Origin: Epiperipatus broadwayi
Lineage: Eukaryota > Onychophora > Udeonychophora > Euonychophora > Peripatidae
DNA length: 64,000 nucleotides
NCBI GenBank assembly: GCA_028023455.1
Contig: JAQFVV010012499.1
Span: forward strand, 1,928,584-1,992,583
Direction of reading: 5' to 3'
In this document: one piece after another, positions 8,285 to 21,999 of the stretch
Numbering within the stretch: position 1 is the stretch's first letter
Layout: the number at the start of each line of letters is the position of its first letter
Notes under the pieces: generated by a model
The model's database searches: none
Told to the model about the DNA's origin: nothing
The model's input: only the letters and a program-made list of their open reading frames with translations
Position numbers and translations under genes: made by a program

Positions 8285-11200
8285 GCCCTTTTCTATAGGT
8301 CAGTAATAATTCATAACAGTCAATTACTAAAATTTTAAATTTTAGAATATGTTCTTTTAATACATTAATTATAGTTTGTCGATTATATTTTTAAAGTACA
8401 ATTTGAGGCTAAAGAAAATATGTAGTATATAAAATTATAGCGAATCATTTAAAATTAGTTATGTAAAGCTTAAAATATTGTTTCATATGGTTGTAAAAGC
8501 TGGCCATATTAAATAAGACAGCTATAACTATTAAAAGTATATTTAATAAATTCGATTTTAATAGTTTAAAACTGATAAGTTAATAAATACAGTGTTTAAA
8601 TTTATAATCATATTTAATAGTCAAAATTAATATAATATATTTTAAAAATAAACTTTATGATGGTGAGAATTGTATTTAATTCTATATTTTCTAAATTGTT
8701 CTTCCAAATTTTTTTATAATTATTTTATATAATATAATAAGTGTATCAATTTTATAAATCTGGGCAGAGAAATAGATTGAAAATCGTCTGTCAAAGTTAT
8801 TAATCATGTGACTTGTATACTATATACTTTCACACACATGTTTGTTTGAATTAATAACAAAGTTTAAAATATTTTAAAAGTTATATTATAGAATTGGATG
8901 GAATTGTCACCTAGCAAATAATAAAAAATATTAAGTTAACTATCGTATGTAATGTTTTAAATAATGTAATAAAGATGAATACAGTTAATAAAAAAATTAA
9001 ATATTTTGTTTAAATAAAAATAGATAAAGGGAAAAAGTTATTAAAATTGTTTTAAAAGTTATTTTAAATGTTTAAATAGTTTTAATAAAATAATAATTTA
9101 TTTAAAAGTAATATTTTAAATAATATTTTAGATTCATTACATCATAGTTTTTTATTTTCAAATATACTTCTGCTATAAACTGAAAATATGTAAATTTGTT
9201 CTCAAGTTAAAGTAAGAATCAACCAATCAAATGAGGTATTCTTACAGACTATAAATATGAATTGCACGGGGGTATAAGGGAAGATTAATAATGTATTGAA
9301 ACCAGAGAAACATAAATTATAACTATCAAAGAGATAGTATTTTTAAATTTTTAGTTTAGTCAATTTTTTTAGTACTTTCTTATAACTTTATCTGCAAAAA
9401 ACTAATTGATAATTTTAAAATATTTTGCAAAAGAGAGTTTTAAAAAAGTAATATATTTGGGAACTTCGTGAAAATGATTTGCTAAGTTTTAACAGTTTGC
9501 TTACCAGGATTATTTTATCTGAAGTTTAACCTAAACTACGCAATAAAGATGAATATACTACGAAATAAAATATGTTTAAATTATAATACAGCTTTATTTA
9601 TGCTTAACCGAAGGACTGTTCTAACTCATAAAAGAACAATACAGACATTATGCTGGAAGCTTAAACAGAAAACTATTTGCTGTCTAAAAAAAAAATTTGT
9701 GACGCATTATTTATAAGCTTATCCAGGAGTTTTTTTTTAAAAAAAGAATAAGATATTTATATCATATGAGTTAACATAAAATATAATAAAAGAAATAGAA
9801 TGTTTAGTCCTTTTTGAAGGTAAACATTTTTTTAAAATATATATTTTACTAGAATTAAAAAGAACTTATTAAGAAATAAAACCTATATAAAAAAAATGAA
9901 CATATAGTAGATAAATAAAGAATGGAGCCATGAAAATACAAATATTGTATAAAAGTTTACCAGATAACTTAAGTTAAATTGAACAGAGTGATGCATCAGA
10001 GAATATTGAATAAACTTCGTGGGAATAATTCTTTAATATTACAGTTTAATAATTTTCATTCTGAATAGTAAAGACCCAGGACTATTTTCTATAAATTTTA
10101 CTAAATGGATTAATAATTATTTTTATTTTTAAACTTTAACATGCTTGGAGGAGAACATTTTAAAACTCTAGAGAAAATAATAAACATTTTTGGATTTGAT
10201 CATGAACTATGGTCAAGTGAAGACGTAATTATAGTTTTAATTTTTTATTTTACTAACTTAGTTAAATGTAAATTTTTCTATTTATAAGATTAGTAAAACA
10301 TAAAACATTAATTTGTTAATAACATAAAATTTATAATATAATCTAATAATTTAGATAAGAATATTTTTAAATAAAACGTATGGATGTGTCTTTTCGTTTA
10401 TATATGCAATGTTTTTCTATATCCAGTGGATGGAAGAAGCCTACTAAAAATGATGACCAGATAAAAAGGGTTATTTGGTAATAATAATAACTATTAATAA
10501 TTTATAATGTATATTTTTGTTTTCTTTAGATCATCTATGAATCTAAGAATGAAGTGTAAAAGTTTTAAATATATGTAACACATTTTCATACAACATTTTA
10601 AAAAAACATTATGAGATAGGATTGATTTGAAAATATGCATACGATGATTATTTTTTTATATATTAGTGATATAATCCAACATAATAACAAATAATTATGT
10701 GATTCTTTAGAACTTTCATGTTATTGGATATTCAAATATTGTCTAAGTAGATTGTATATGATTAAACATATAGAATAATGAAGTAAGCAAACTTTTCTTA
10801 TGGAACAGTGAAATTGTTTTAAACTATCAATGAATTTTATTTATTGTTTTGTAAATGCAGATAATTATTTATCGATGTAAGATATAGAAAAATCTTGAGA
10901 AATAATGTTGATATAGTGGCTTGGAAGTACTATAGTTAGCAGGAAACCAAGATGATGTATTTTTTTAAAAAAAATAGGATATTCTAGGGAATAGAAATAA
11001 TATTTAGTCTTTATGTGGTTATCAGCATTGTTAACAAAGCCCTATGGCTGATACACATTTTATTTGGACAGTGTTTTATATGTCTTTAAATATTTGATGT
11101 TTTAAATAAAGCTGAAGAAGTAGCTTTAACATCATTCATGTATTAGAGGTTATTAGACAGGTAAAGGTCATACCTCTTTGCACTGTGCCATGATTTTTGA

Positions 11201-13215
11201 GATATATTAAGAGTGATACTCTAGCTTTCTTCCTTAAATCCTATACATCTGTTTCGCTATCTTTATTTCATGTAACTGCATCGTTCAGTAAGATATTTTG
11301 AAAAGAAATGATAAATAATTTAGAACTTAGGTTATGCTATCGTTTTGTATAAGATTGGTTTATTTGCTTAGACGGAATAGAATTTATAACTTGAAATTGA
11401 AGGTCCAAAGTATCCTAAGGAAAGGAAAGAATCATAGAATATATTTTGAATTTATTTTCGGAAATGAAATATAAATTTTTAAAATAGAGTATCTAAACAA
11501 GATATTTTCTTTAGAATGTTGATTATTTTTGAATGCTTTATTTTTTTTTGAAGAAAAATAAGTATTGTATATTTTTAAAATACAATAGTACAAAGTAAAT
11601 TATATAAACAATATGCATAGTATATTTTTGTGTTTATTGAATAACAGGAATATATTGATTATTACACTTACATCATACTAAAGTAAGGCTAAATAAGAAT
11701 ATATTACGATTAGTAAACATCTTGTGATAAAACACTAAATTCTAGTACTGAATTTTGGATGAATATTTTATGTAACATCTTTGACTTTGCAAGATGAAAT
11801 TTTTTTTTAATATTTTGAAAAATCCATACTCATTATAAAGTTAATTTTGTTTTTCTGTAGAATGTTTTTCCTATGAATTTTTTTTTTAAAAAATAAGATA
11901 GTTTAATAATATTAATGATGAAATATTCTGCTAATAAGTAAATATATTTATAATAAGTTAACCATAGTGAGAAACCAAATGGTAACATTTTTTTTTATTT
12001 TGTCTTAAGTATAAATATATAACTAAACTATAAACTATTTTTATATAACTTAGTAGATAAAAATGTAAGATTAAAATAAGGATATCCATTGTAAATAGTG
12101 TACATAAATTGTTTATTTTATTTGTTGTTGTTAATAAACTTTGTTAAAATTTGTTTTTCAAAATTTTTGTGTCTTGATTGTTTATTTCTCCACTTCACTG
12201 CATGAAATCACGATATATATTCATAACAATTGAAACAAAAATATAATTTTGCACAAAAAGATAAATAGAGAGTTATATTTAAGAATTTAAATATTTTATT
12301 GGTATTCTTTTAATTAAATAATTATAATTTTACATTGTTTTATTGGTCATAAATCAGTTATCACAATAGTATATTGAATTATATGCTATCAGTTGCCACA
12401 CATCCTTTGTTTATCAGATAATCATATGCTACCACATATTTATTATATCATTACATGAAGATAAAAGATTATATAAAATTATTTTATTATTTTATTATGG
12501 TAATAAAAATATAATGAAAAAAAAAGATATCCAGTAGTAGTTAAACAATGAAGAATATTCTTAGTATTATTTATTATTATTATTTTAAGTGCAGTAGATT
12601 ATGACATAAAATCCCTTCTCATATTTTACTACCGTATTTTTAAATTAACTTAGAATAAACTTTATGAACCTGAGATTATTTTATTGAGCTAGATTATTAA
12701 ATAAAAGATTAAGATTTAATTACTAGTTTAGTCTTAGTGAGTAGCAGTTATTAAAGTCATAAGAATACTATGAGTTTGTTATTTAAAATAGTAATAAGGG
12801 GGATAGTGTTCTTATGCCATTGAGGTAGTATCCTGTGAGATATTGGCTCAATGTAATCTATCTTGTCCCCTGTATTTTCACTCCAAGTCTCATGAAAATA
12901 TTAAATATTTATTTAATTTATTTTATAACTGAACCTTATTCGTATTTTAAATTTGAGCTAGTGAAACATTTTAATTTTAATGCTGAATATTTTATTTATT
13001 AATTATTAACTGAGCTAGAACCCATTTTATTAATATCATATATTATCTGGAAGTGAAGATGCACGAGACCGGGTTGGAATATATATATATATCCAAGTAC
13101 AAGTTGTAATATGTAATAGATTTGAGTATGTTACAGCATATTTATATTTGGAATTTAAATCTTTAATTATTATAAATATATATGTTATAAGTTTATTTCA
13201 TTATTTTCCATTAGA

Positions 13216-13218
<3 letters not shown>

Positions 13219-13286
<68 letters not shown>
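13219..13286. repeat. (TA)n microsatellite
   Basis: About 34 uninterrupted AT units. Confidence 0.98.
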
Positions 13287-13289
<3 letters not shown>

Positions 13290-15149
13290 ATTTCACATGT
13301 GACCAGAATACATATATAACAAAATGATTATATGATAATTTGTTAAAGTTCTAAAAATCTTTTCAATAGAAATCATGTCACACACACCTGTTTTAAAATT
13401 GCATGTCAGCTAAATCTAAAATTTATAATAAATTTTAAAGTGCAACTTAATGAAACCAAACTCATTCAAGCAGTACTAATGTATATACTACTGGGAACCA
13501 GTTAGTTAATTTTTATGGTGTTAGAAATTCCAGTTGGTCAAGTGTGTTAAAACTCTAAACTTTTGATTGTTCAATTACAAAATCAGCAATAAAAATATAT
13601 TCATCTTTTAATGTTATATTCATTTTGGTTTTGTTTGTAAAAAGGAAATTAATAATTTGTCAGATTATGAAAGTGAATGAAAGTTTTTTTTCAAAAATAC
13701 ATTTCTATTTATAATTATAAAAATATTCTACAGTGGAGAAGCTAAAAGAATGTTTGTAACCTATGAGAAAATGCTGTGTATGTCATTGATTTCTTTCACA
13801 ATTTACATTCATGTAAAAGTAAAGAATTTTTACTAAAATCTTAATTATTTTTCTAAAATAATTATATTTTAGCATATTTTATCAAAATAATTATAACATG
13901 CAAAAAAAACATGAAAAAAATACCCTAAAATATAATTTTTTATTTGGAAAATCATAACAAAAAACTTAAACCTGTCAAAATTGTTGGCAAGTGCTCCCTT
14001 TTGTTGAACATGAGTAACCACCAATCAGCACTTTAAAAAGTCTGCCTTCTCCTATTGTTAAAACTTTTAATTTAAATATTATTGATTTTTATTTGTTAAA
14101 TAATTCTAGAGAGGGCAGGTTCTTACAGTACATTTTAAGCTTTAAAATGAGTGTAAATTTGCTTCAATAACATAAATATTACCATTTCTTTTAGCTTATT
14201 CTTTAACCAATTCAATTATAATTCAATCTGATACTAAAAAGTTTAAACTAAGATAAAAATATGTGATTAAAAAATTTAACAATAATAAAGTCAAATTTTG
14301 TAAATTTAAGTATAATGTGTAAACAAGCAAATGGATTTCCATGCCCTGAATCTAGCTTGTGGGTAAATATAATATAGGAATAGAAATTAGTTTATATACC
14401 CTATATTTTGGCACTGTAATATATTCTATTATAAATTTTATAATGTTGTTGCTGCACAAACCCATGCGAATTTGAATTTTAGAATGTGTAGCTAGAAAGG
14501 CCACATATTTGTCATCTTTCTATGGAAGAATAGTCTCCTCCAAACCCCCATCCTACATGCTGCCATGGAATAACCATCACCACCAGAATGAAGAATTCCA
14601 GTGACTGCTTGCTGACAAAAGAAAGATGTCACAAAAAATAATCTATTAAGAGAAAAATGTGAGTGCCTACTCCTAAATGTCAGATGACTCAGTTGCACAA
14701 AGAAATTTGGTAATGCTTCTTCAAACTGCAGAGCTCTATAAACTTACTTTTAAACCTATAATTCATTTACTAAGCTAGCTACCATTACTGTCCATTTTCA
14801 CTGTAAATTTTAATTAAATTAAAACTTTTTTAAAGTAAACTGACTAAAGTGTAACCATAAACTTGCCTATAAATTAAATTAATATAACTTATTCTTTTGA
14901 CTATAATAACTGTAATCAGTTATTATTTAAAATCTGTTATAATCTAAGGCCATACCTTTCTCATTTGATTACTTTATTTCATTTATTGATTTTATGTGTT
15001 ATAATATGCCAATGTTTCAAGACAGAAAGTGGTTAATTTAGTTTTGGGGAGAGACAATTAGAAGCTCTCCAGCATAAGATTTATAAGTGCTCTTTAGCAG
15101 AAATGAGACAATGCTTTGAAATCCTATTCGATGAGATAACAACAGATCA

Positions 15150-18100
15150 CTATGCACTACGACAGCACAAATAGGTTAAGAGAAGAAATTGCCTCTCATC
15201 AGATAGGAATACTACATCTATCTGACAATAAAAGCAATAAAAAAAACTCCATAGGAAAAGACTGCAATCATTTTGCCGACTTATGATCGCATTCCATAGG
15301 CAAAAATAAAGTGTGTGGCATGAAAAGCGATTCTGTCCATAGCGAATCTCATACTACATCTACTACTTACACCAATATATCCAATCCATTGACCTAATTC
15401 AACTACAAAACAAATAACCTAAGATTACCCTCCCCTAATATAACTTTACAAATCTATATAGCCATTCATGCCCAACTTAAGTTTAACATTTATATAATTT
15501 AATTTATTGCAAAACAAAAATCATCAATAAAACTTAAAGAACAAAAAAAAAATAAATGGACATGATTTTACAAAAAAGAAATACATCAAATAAAATTATA
15601 ACTAATTAATAAATAATTTAATTTGGTCAGATAGGAATCTATTTGTATTTTTTTTTTAAATATAGAAAGTTTTTAATTTAATGTTCAAGAATTTGTCTAA
15701 AGTTCTTACGATTTTAAAAGATCCATAATTTGTAATGGTTTGTAATTTTGAACAGGAATTCCCACACCATCCTGAAGATATTGGTATCCAGTTAGCCGTT
15801 GTTTTTTTATTTATCCAGGAGGTCTTTTACTTTAGCTGGTCCTTAATGTATAAAACAATCGATCATTTCTCTTTCTTTATTTTTATAACCACTGAAGGAA
15901 TTGAATGTTCATCTTTCAATCCCTTCTCCAACACTCTACATCTTAACACATATCTGTCCTCTTGTAATAACTAACTAATAATTTCCAAACTTTTCCTTTT
16001 ATATTAATTTTAAGGATTCAATTGACATTATGTCATCAATGTGAGTGTCCTTTCGCTGAGGTCCGATTCCATTGTTTTTCTCTCCTATCTGACCTTTGCT
16101 TATACATTTTAAATGCCCAAGGGCTAGTTTATATTAACCTAATTAAAACAATCATTTCCATTTTCTGATTAATTAATGTGTTTTCCAAACTTAAAGATAT
16201 ATTTTTATCTTTAAATCTTTTTGTGTTTTTGTTTTTAAAATACTTTTTCTATTTTTAATAAAGTTTTATTTTAATAATTTTTTTTCATCTGTGCGATTTT
16301 ATATACATATATATGAGTTTAGTAGAGAATTTTAACTTTCAATTTTTAATTCTTAAAAAGGAAGTTTTATTTGCGAACTTTTATTCTTTTCATGTTTACT
16401 AATAAAAAAAACCAATGTAACGTTGTCTGTGCCCATTACATATCAGTAAACTTGCTTTAAAAAAATGAACAAAAAAAATATTTTACTTAGGGTTAGTAAT
16501 TACGGTACATGATTAACAAAATTTACAAAACATTCGGTTAGTATAAAGACTATATATAAAAAAAATGTTGACTATCATTTCCTAAGGACCATTTACGTCT
16601 ACACCTCCTCCCCCAAGTGTTCTATTTTTTTATACATTTTATTTTTACACATGGCATGACAAGCAAATTTTATAAATTATTTATTTAAGAAGATTGCATT
16701 GAGGTAAATATGTTTTAAGGAATAATGGGTTTAAACATGTATATTTGCAGCACAATTATAAATACCACCAACTTATTTATAACTGATTGAAATACATACA
16801 TAGGGTTACTCTGACATATTTCCCAAAGGTACTCATCATAAGGAACCACATTTCAATCATAAACTTACATGGATGTGTGAGCCTATACACGTTAAAGCAT
16901 AATATATATTAACAAACAAAAAAAAAACATATTAATTGCAACCTTTTGATTTTCTTTCTAACAAAATACAGTGTAAAATTATTTATATCTTTCCGTTGGT
17001 TTTTAATATATGTGCTATTTCTTTCTGGCAGTGCTTTTATAAGATTTAACGTATACGGCTTTATGTAAATAGTTAAGAATATTAATACTTTATTAATAGA
17101 TCAGCCCAAGTTGGGTGGCCTGTTATAATGATCCAAAGAATAGGGACTTAACATAATCTGCACTACAATGGCGCCATCTAGGCATTTGAACCTAGAAAAA
17201 ATTATATAGTAGGCAGATACATGTTCAAAAAACAAAATTTATTTATTTTATATTGGTTGATTCCAGTCTTTAACCCATTGTCACTAGCTCAGTGGAATAG
17301 CAGAGATTTATATTTTATAAATTCTTATCTAAATTTTTTTTTTGAAAAAAAAAGAATAAAATAAGCCACTGCCAGTAATTATACACACAAACATTTATTA
17401 ACGCACATATACATTTTGAATTATTTTAACATTACTTTTACTTTATAATTTTAACTTGATTTTAGAATTTGATTTTACATTTTAATTTTTATAAGTTTAC
17501 ATTTTAAATTTTATAAGTTTGCACAGATGGATTTAAAAAATGTGTTTTTAATGTTGAGTATGGATCGATTACATAGATTACACGGTCAAAAATATTTCAA
17601 AATAAACATAAATGATCAAAATATAAAATCATTGGTGGAATTGCAGAGGGAAATTTATAAGAAACCCAATAGCATTCATCATAAGATGCCGCAGAGACAC
17701 CAATAACTTAATATTCTAATCGAATATGAAAACCAACAAACATAAGTAACCATTAATGAATCCATGTAAGCGTCTCTACCCAACTTAATTTTAATACATT
17801 TTTATTTAGTGTTGAGTAAGAAGAGACTACACAGATTTGAATTTGAAAAAGAAAATATTCTATCCTTGTTTAACCTTAGGTCAAAAGTTCGAAGTCAAAC
17901 TGGCATCAATCCATCTGATACATTGATGTATTCAATGTAGCATGAAAATACAACAGCACAATATACTATACTGTCAGAAATGGACATCTGAACAGTATAG
18001 TTAGAGAAAACAATGACTCTTGTCCAATACAGGAATATTACATCTGTATGGCAAAAAGAACAATAAAATAAAAACTCCATAGAAAGGCACTGCAGCCTTT

Positions 18101-19257
18101 TTAGCTGACTTACAATCCCATCCATAGGCAAAAAAGGTTTTGTGAGGCATATACAGCAATTCTACCCATAGCGAACCTCATACTACATCTACTAATTACA
18201 CCAATATATCCAATCCATTGATCTAATTCAACTACGAAACAAACAACCTAAGATTACCCTCCCCTAATATAACTTTACAAATCTATATAGCCATTCACGC
18301 CTGACTTAAGTTTAACATTTATATAATTTAGTCTAATAAAAAACAAAAATCATAATAAAAACTTAAAAGAACAACAAAAATAAATGGAAATGATTTTAAA
18401 TAAAATAAAAATTACATCAAATAACATTATTAATATTAATTTACATTGGTCAGATAGGATTCTATTTGTATTATTTACTAAAAAGTTTAGAATTTAGAGT
18501 TCTTATTGTTTTCAAATGAATATAAAGTTCTTATGATTTTTAAAACGTCCAGCTTTATCTGTTGCATGCCATTTGAATGTGAATTCCCATGCCATCCTAA
18601 AAAGATTGGTATTCTGTTGGCCATTTCATTTATTCATCCAGAGGTTTTTTACTTTAGTTGGTCCTCAATATAAAAAACGATGTTTCATTTTTTTTTTCTT
18701 TAACAACTGAAGGAATTGAAAGTGCATCTTTCAATCCCTTCACCTCCAACTCCGCACTAACACATATCTGTCCTCTTGTAATAACTTACTAATAATTTCC
18801 AAACTTTTCCTTTTATATTAATTTTAAAGACTCAATTGACATTATGTCATCTATGTGATGGTCCTTTTGTTGAGGTCCAATTCCATTGTTTTTCTCTCCT
18901 ATGTGACCTTTGCTTATACATTTTAAATGCCCAAGGGCTAGTGTATATTTAACTAATTAAAACAATCATTTCCATTTTCTGATTAATTAATGTGTTTTCC
19001 AAACTTAAAGATATATTTTTATCTCTAAATCTTTTTGAGTTTTTGTTTTTAAAATACTTTTTCTATTTTTAATAAAGCTTTACTTTAATAATTTTTTTTT
19101 CATCTGTGCGATTATATATATATATATATATGAGTTTAGTATAGAATTTTAATTTTTAATTTTTAATTCTTAAAAAAGAAAGTTTTATTTGCGAACTTTT
19201 ATTCTTTTCATGTTTAATAATAAAAAAAACAATGTAACGTCGTCTGTGCCCGTTACA
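15150..19257 (+). mobile_element. LTR-like composite element, copy A (non-coding)
   Basis: A 5'-truncated terminal repeat (about 15150-16440) is followed by an internal segment (16441-17120, ~680 bp) and a second, longer terminal repeat (17121-19257, ~2.1 kb). The two terminal copies align over the whole shared part, for example GCGAATCTCATACTAC and TTGCTTATACATTTTAAATG. The full repeat starts TGTTATAATG and ends CCCGTTACA, and its last 25 bases form a hairpin, TGTAACG with CGTTACA. It contains AATAAA-type signals near its 3' end. No reading frame of length is present. TG...CA ends in direct orientation suggest a TRIM/LARD-type LTR element, but no primer-binding site is obvious, so a PLE-like partial tandem is an alternative. 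Confidence 0.6.
17121..19257 (+). repeat. Full terminal repeat of element A
   Basis: This is ~2.1 kb, bounded by TG and CA and ending against (TA)n. It matches 27192-29286 over its full length, apart from small indels. Short open frames inside it are not conserved between copies and are not taken as genes. Confidence 0.65.
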
Positions 19258-20592
19258 ATATATATATAATTGTTTAATTACTGCATTTATAAATATTTAA
19301 TCATATAATTACGTATATTGCTTTGAAAAAATACAGATATCGAATAATATTATAAATATATGAACTATATTAATATTTAATTAACCTTTTCTTAACATAA
19401 TTACTATATGCTATCTGAAGAACTGGATAGAGTTAGTTTCCACAGATAAAAACTATATATTAGGCACATTAATTAATTAATTTCTATATATTATTTTGTA
19501 TTACTATGCATTGTGAGTGCATTTTTACTAAGCACTTTGCATGCATTAACATTTTTCTATATCTGGCAGATTAGCAGTGGAGGCTGTTCCCATCCATCTC
19601 TTTTCAGGTTTAGAGCACCAAGCACATTACTGAGTTTAAGGCCAGAACACTTGAGTATCCGAACCAAGATCCTGAACTAATGTTTATTATTGTAGCAAGT
19701 TGTTCGCTCTTAGAGCACTGAATACTGGCTACTGAAGTGGCATGATTAATTATACATTCGAACCAGGATCTTTAATTTTAATATTTTAGTGCCATAGTTT
19801 TCAGATCCCAAATCTAAGGGTGACCAGCTCTTCTTTTTCCACATTAATGAAAGCTCAGCATTAGCCTGAACTTGGAATCTGGTTTTACCTAATGAATCTG
19901 TATTTTGACCATGTTAATTGATCATGGGCAATATATTAATTATAGTAGCTTAAGCCTCTATATCTCTATCATCCTAGTAAATCTTTAACTTGCCATTAGA
20001 AAACCTGAAGAATAGCTTGGCATATCATAATAGTAGATGTGATTCATAAACCACAGATAATAGTATAAATTAAATTACCATACAAAAGATAAGACTGGTG
20101 AACCAATTATATCATCATTACTGTAATGTCTGCATGTGTAATCCATTTGCCCAATGCTAAATAACTATGTTCTTTTTATTTCAATTAATTTATTTAATCA
20201 TTATTTATTAAGCACATTTAAAATTAACATTTGTTTAATGTTATTTCTCTCAATCTATTCCAAGTCATCCAAACTCTTTATTAATATATATTATGCATTA
20301 TCATACTTAAGTCATAGAATTTTAAATAGTTCATTTAACTATAATTATAGTTTAGTTATTATTTTTTCCCTGAATCTCATGTTTCTTCCTTTGCTCAACC
20401 AGCTTGCTGAAGAAATTGAGACTGGGTGTAACCTGATAAATGTCATTCATATGGTATTAAATTATGAAGTGCATGTAAATGAGTTGAAGTACAGTCAGAT
20501 TTGAGGTCTCACCACTTCATCTAGATCAGCTTTGAGGTAATTTGTGTGGACTCTGGATTTTATTGAGTGAATGCACAAGTATGACCGTTACA

Positions 20593-20626
<34 letters not shown>

Positions 20627-21100
20627 GAAAGCATCATAATATTTATTTTTGGAAAGTCAAGGACTTTTAAATAACATTAGTTTGTAGATAATATTAATTA
20701 TTATATCTTATTATTGCTAATAAAAATACAAATTCTCATAATAACAACTACTAAAGAAATAGTAAATCAAAAAATTCAGTTATGCAGATATTTGTTATTG
20801 AAATTTTTATAGTTATAATTAATAGAATTACATTTTTCATGTGTATGTATGTTATTTTTAGAATAAGATTGTTTGTTAAAAAATTTTCTAGTTAAGATTA
20901 ACATTTAAAATTATTTTATATAGTAGTAAGTTTTATTGATCTTTATAATAATAATAAAGTTGTGTTAACACATATAATGTAAAGATGTATAAATTAACAA
21001 ATTAATTGTAGTCAAAAAATTAAAATGGCTAATTGCTTCTGAGAAAGTGTTTTTCTAATAATCATAGCCTGTTATGACTCTCTCTCATTGGAATCATAAT
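19258..21100. other. A+T-rich DNA with a possible decayed tRNA-like repeat
   Basis: Around 19560-19900 the base composition is more balanced, and two antisense B-box-like words (CCGAACCAAGATCC and TCGAACCAGGATC) occur about 100 bases apart, which may be a decayed SINE. At about 20585-20593 a CCGTTACA end abuts (TA)n, resembling the end of the LTR-like family. A 116-residue open frame at 20154-20504 is leucine/serine/isoleucine-rich with no recognisable family and is probably fortuitous. Confidence 0.3.
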
Positions 21101-21120
21101 ATATGTACAATATGCAATCT

Positions 21121-21690
21121 TTATGAAAATGGATAAATTAGCCCATCTTTTGGATATAAAAAACATGATTCTTTGCAATTAATGGTGAAGAAGTCTTCTG
21201 ATATGAAGTAAGCATCATTTACCTTATGTTTTAACAGCATGCATCTCAGTACAAACCAATTTTGCAGAGGCAGATTCAAACTCATGTCTGGATACTTTTT
21301 GATGTTGTGCAAAAACTGAAGGCCATTCCAGGTTAGTATGCAACTTATACCTATACTTATGTTGCAACAACCTAGTAGCAATGGAGGGTCTGGTCTCACC
21401 ATAGTATGAGGCTTTGCATCAATTGTGAGGGTGTTCAACATTATACATGGCCTGTTGTGTCTGATTAATAGCTATGGAGTCTTTAGTATTGTTAATAAGC
21501 CTATTAGTTGAGAGAGGTGTGTGAAAACTCAAATGAAACTCTGAAGAGAAAGTCCTATAAAATCTCCTATGCAAAGAAAGCACATAAGGAACCAACGGCC
21601 AAGGCTTGTTATCTCTAACTCTGTGTATTCCTATATTATTAATAAAATGTCTAATCTTACTATAAACTATAATGTGCTTGTATAATAATG
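21121..21690 (-). pseudogene. Penelope-like element remnant (linker plus GIY-YIG region)
   Basis: Read on the minus strand in broken frames, this gives a PLE C-terminal region. A segment with TNRLINNTKDS corresponds to TNRLINNAKDK of the better-preserved PLE at 44.2-45.8 kb. It is followed by ASYYGETR (the YIG half of a GIY-YIG nuclease), a QHK/FAQHQ stretch and a late DAYFI...TINCKE stretch like the end of PLE proteins. The reverse transcriptase is absent and the frame is interrupted by stops and at least one shift. It belongs to the same PLE lineage as the 44.2-kb element, only older. Confidence 0.7.
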
Positions 21691-21817
21691 TCTACTCTAT
21701 ATTGCATAAACATATTATTAAATAATTTGAATAAAAAAAGCTTAAAGAATAAAGCATAACTCCTTGCAACCCTATGCTGAATGTATAGACATCAATCTAA
21801 TGTTGTATATATATAAA

Positions 21818-21990
21818 GCATATTTTGTGGATTCATCCGTGTTAAAAAAATTTAAATATTGATATACCAACATTTCAACTTGATCACACAAGTCATCCAC
21901 TGGGTGATAAAAGGTAAAAAAAATTTAACATGGATGAACCCGCAAAATATGTCTTGTATATATGCAACCCGTGAAAATTTCGGTATCAAC
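21818..21990. mobile_element. Short fold-back made of PLE-1 ends
   Basis: The left arm (21819-21857, CATATTTTGTGGATTCATCC...) and right arm (21913-21951, ...GGATGAACCCGCAAAATATG) are inverted copies of the terminal sequence of the PLE at 46.3-48.3 kb. They enclose the family's conserved internal word ACTTGATCACACAAGT. A tail with GCAACCCGTGAAAATT follows on the right, before (TA)n. Confidence 0.7.
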
Positions 21991-21999
21991 ATATATATA

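Larger units (their letters stand above)
5931..15040. other. 9 kb of A+T-rich DNA, no gene seen
   Basis: No open frame here is long or protein-like. The visible features are (TA)n at 8221-8281 and 13219-13286, many poly-A and poly-T runs, and a slightly less A+T-rich patch at about 6530-7020 with two ACGT-centred motifs (TGACGTCA at 6553 and TGACGTCG at about 6963). I found no element ends with target duplications. Confidence 0.5.

Noticed and set aside
16441-16460. tRNA primer-binding site after the first LTR-like repeat
   Set aside because: TATCAGTAAACTTGC does not begin with the usual TGG and I could not match it to a tRNA 3' end by eye.
20154-20504. 116-residue membrane-like protein
   Set aside because: The composition follows A+T-rich DNA, there is no family signature, and upstream and downstream context give no support.
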